A DNA stretch of 9,621 nucleotides, taken from Prosthecobacter sp. (GTDB lineage: Bacteria > Verrucomicrobiota > Verrucomicrobiia > Verrucomicrobiales > Verrucomicrobiaceae). The position numbers and the translations under genes were made by a program. Shown here one piece after another: positions 7,848-9,621 of this stretch; the stretch's first letter is position 1, and each line of letters begins with the position of its first letter. The stretch is taken from the NCBI GenBank assembly GCA_025869455.1, contig JAOZVT010000579.1, forward strand, positions 1 through 9,621, in the 5' to 3' direction. Below the pieces are notes generated by a model that saw only the letters and a list, made by a program, of their open reading frames with translations, was not told where the DNA came from and searched no databases.

Positions 7848-8434
7848 TAGGTCTTGGGTTCACTCCAGGTGCCGGGTTTCTTTTGCAGCCACACCATGAG
7901 ACGGGTGTCGGTGAGGAGAGCGAGATCTTGTTTTTGGTCGGCGTTGAGGTCCACTGCCAGGAGGACTTCCGAGTCATCCGCAGTGGAGTCCAATACGAAC
8001 TCTTTTTTCTCGCTCCAATCACCCGGCTTTGACTGAGTGCGTAGAACCAGTTTGTCTCCATCCGTGGTGTAGGCGATGTCGGGCCGCTGATCGCCATTCC
8101 AGTCACCGACGGCTAAGGAATAAGCACTGTGGCCGATGACCAGCGGCTGCTTGTCCAAGCGGGAGATTTCCAGGATGGGGTTCCATCGGTCAGTACGGGA
8201 AGTGCGCTCGGGTTCCCCAGGTTTCACGCCTTCCTTGCGCTGAAGCAGGAACTCGATGCGGGCACGGTCCTGATTCAGCAGCACCAGATCCTGCAACCCA
8301 TCTCCATTGAAGTCACCCGAACGAGGGCTGGAGGTAGTCCAGTCCAGTTTGATGACTTCAGGGCCATCAAAGTATATGCCAGGTGTTTCGGCAGCTTGGA
8401 CGGAGAGGGCGGCAAGGAAAAGGAGGAAGCGCAT
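7844..8434 (-). CDS. N-terminal fragment of the FG-GAP protein (signal peptide plus three repeat units)
   Basis: As the sequence stands, this 196-residue product is what would be translated from the normal start. Residues 1-14 (MRFLLFLAALSVQA) form a short Sec signal peptide, with likely cleavage at VQA|AE. Three FG-GAP units follow, with cores DFNGDGLQD at 41, DWNGDQRPD at 111 and DLNADQKQD at 162. It stops after EPKTY, in the linker before a fourth unit. Three blades do not make a closed propeller, so the fragment is probably unstable. No Shine-Dalgarno sequence is evident in the 14 bases upstream, so translation may be coupled to the preceding gene. Confidence 0.75.
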   Translation of the reverse strand: MRFLLFLAALSVQAAETPGIYFDGPEVIKLDWTTSSPRSGDFNGDGLQDLVLLNQDRARIEFLLQRKEGVKPGEPERTSRTDRWNPILEISRLDKQPLVIGHSAYSLAVGDWNGDQRPDIAYTTDGDKLVLRTQSKPGDWSEKKEFVLDSTADDSEVLLAVDLNADQKQDLALLTDTRLMVWLQKKPGTWSEPKTY

Positions 8435-8448
8435 GGTGATGGCGGCGT

Positions 8449-9621
8449 TTACTGGGCCTCGATCGGTGTTGTGATCGTCCGATTATAGATGGCGTCCGCT
8501 GGTGTGTAGTAGCCACCGACGCTGGTGCCGAAATAGCGCTTCCACATAGCGTCAGAAGGGGCGGCATTGGGGTCAAACCAAGCACTGATGTCTTCTGGCT
8601 TGGCCTCTTCTTCTTCCTCAGCATTGGCTTTGGGGCCTTTCTTCTTTTTACCCTTTTTGCTCTTTTTAGCGCCGAAAGCGTTTTGGCTTTGCAGCATGGA
8701 GAGAGCATCCACGACTATTTTCATGGTCTTGCCAGCATCTGACACGGTGGCTCCCGAGTAGCCTTGGGGGAGACGGGCCAGCAGATCTTGTACGCGGTCG
8801 TTTTCCCAGATGCTAGGGCCAGTGGGTTCCTTCATGCGGGCCAGTACTTTTTTGAGCAGTGTCTGCGGGCCAGTGTTGAGGATGAGATAATCTTCGGTTA
8901 GGCAGAAGGCGAATTCCGCAGCCCCAGGCTGGGCGTTCATGGTCTTGACGGTATTGATGGTGTAGCCGAGGAAGTCGGTCTCTTCAAAAGCAGCAAAGCC
9001 ATTGCCGACGAAACGTTTGACGCCATCCAGGGCACCGCCGAGACGGGCCTTGTCCTTGACTTTGATTGCCATCACTTGGTTTTGTTTTTCAATGGAGCCG
9101 TCCGTGATTTCCACATACTCGTCATCCAGACTGGCGAAGAGATCATCCCGCAGGTTCACGCCAGCTTGGGCTTCTGCACCACTGAGTTGCATGGTGGCCA
9201 TAGCGGCCATAGGCCCAGCTTTGTTGATGATGGCGAGCAGCTTGTCCCAAAGCTCCACCACGCTGTAACGAACAGAGCCGCCACTGATGACATCCGCAGG
9301 AATAAAGTTAGGGAAGGTGGCTTCCTCATTGGTGCCGCGTAAGAGGGTGACGATTCCGCTGGGTTTTTCAGCGTGAAGCAGGACCATCTCCATGCGGGAT
9401 TCGGTATCCGTGAGGTCAAGGCTGAAGGCCAGGGCCTGGAGTTCTTCTATACCCAGAGCGGAAATGATCTGGTCAGGTGAGATGGGCATAGCCTGCGCTT
9501 GCGGATTGTCTTCAGCGGCCTTTTTAGCGGCATCCAGACCCCATTGGATCAGGGTTTCACCATTCAGGTAAATGAGGACGTCCGTGTTACCTTCGGAGAT
9601 GGCAGCTAGGCGGTTGAGGTG
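8449..9621 (-). CDS. Uncharacterised protein, possibly DUF3352-like, 5' end outside window
   Basis: The frame stays open from the TAA at 8449-8451 to the right edge, giving 390 visible codons; the true start is beyond 9621. The ATG at 9489 is probably internal, because the 44 codons before it read as ordinary protein (for example NTDVLIYLNGETLIQWGLDA). I do not recognise the family with certainty. The mixed alpha/beta pattern, an early DVLIYLNG segment and a later EDYLILNTGPQTLLKKVL segment resemble DUF3352-type proteins; this is a weak suggestion. Near the C-terminus is a very charged linker (8590-8667) with KKSKKGKKKKG followed by five Glu, then a short tail containing WFDPNAAP and GGYYTPADA. 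No transmembrane segment is visible in the part present. Any signal peptide would be off-window. It lies 14 bases before the FG-GAP gene and is probably co-transcribed with it. Confidence 0.8.
   Translation of the reverse strand, partial: HLNRLAAISEGNTDVLIYLNGETLIQWGLDAAKKAAEDNPQAQAMPISPDQIISALGIEELQALAFSLDLTDTESRMEMVLLHAEKPSGIVTLLRGTNEEATFPNFIPADVISGGSVRYSVVELWDKLLAIINKAGPMAAMATMQLSGAEAQAGVNLRDDLFASLDDEYVEITDGSIEKQNQVMAIKVKDKARLGGALDGVKRFVGNGFAAFEETDFLGYTINTVKTMNAQPGAAEFAFCLTEDYLILNTGPQTLLKKVLARMKEPTGPSIWENDRVQDLLARLPQGYSGATVSDAGKTMKIVVDALSMLQSQNAFGAKKSKKGKKKKGPKANAEEEEEAKPEDISAWFDPNAAPSDAMWKRYFGTSVGGYYTPADAIYNRTITTPIEAQ

Larger units (their letters stand above)
6164..8434 (-). pseudogene. 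Secreted FG-GAP/VCBS repeat protein gene interrupted by one in-frame TAG
   Basis: From the ATG at 8434 to the TAA at 6164-6166 there is one reading frame of 756 codons, broken only by TAG at codon 197 (7846-7844). The 50 codons between that stop and the next in-frame ATG (7693) are free of stops and encode a typical repeat unit with DLNGDGKIDL, so both halves belong to one protein. It opens with a Sec signal peptide and continues with FG-GAP/VCBS units of roughly 50 residues. Asp-rich signatures fall near codons 41, 111, 162, 210, 314, 363, 466, 520 and 733, with weaker units between. About 14 units would fit two seven-bladed beta-propellers (inference). Such proteins are usually extracellular and bind ligands or partners; no specific role can be assigned. 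Alternatives are a sequencing error or programmed read-through. It follows the upstream gene by 14 bases, so both are probably in one operon. Confidence 0.8.

Overview
The window looks like chromosomal DNA of a Verrucomicrobia-type bacterium (PVC group), with moderate to fairly high GC. The assignment is inferred from gene content. A giant secreted DUF1800 protein carrying many acidic calcium-binding-type repeats is followed directly by a Tat-exported DUF1501 protein. The large protein also contains beta-modules of a style common in verrucomicrobial exported proteins. I see no RNA genes, insertion sequences, CRISPR arrays or phage genes.

Left two thirds (2-6038, plus strand): a two-gene unit. 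The first gene is cut by the left edge. At least 1,526 codons are visible: about 17 Asp-rich loops in three clusters, alternating with beta-rich modules, then a complete C-terminal DUF1800 domain. Sixteen bases after its stop begins a complete 479-residue DUF1501 protein with a textbook twin-arginine signal. DUF1800/DUF1501 pairs recur across several phyla. Their biochemical role is not established.

Middle (6039-6163): a 125-base gap between converging genes. It holds several short palindromes but no convincing intrinsic terminator.

Right third (6164-9621, minus strand): a second unit that converges on the first. Its leading gene (8449-9621) runs off the right edge and codes for an unrecognised protein with a Lys-rich/Glu-rich linker. 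Fourteen bases downstream starts a secreted FG-GAP/VCBS repeat protein. This gene reads as one continuous 756-codon frame (8434 down to 6164) interrupted by a single in-frame TAG at codon 197. The repeat pattern continues undisturbed on both sides, so it looks like one gene broken by one nonsense change, or a sequencing error, or less likely a read-through gene.

Most products appear exported or surface-associated: a Tat signal on DUF1501, a Sec signal on the FG-GAP protein, and calcium-type repeats on the DUF1800 protein. The points most worth following are the internal stop in the FG-GAP gene, the architecture of the DUF1800 protein, and the functionally uncharacterised DUF1800/DUF1501 pair.
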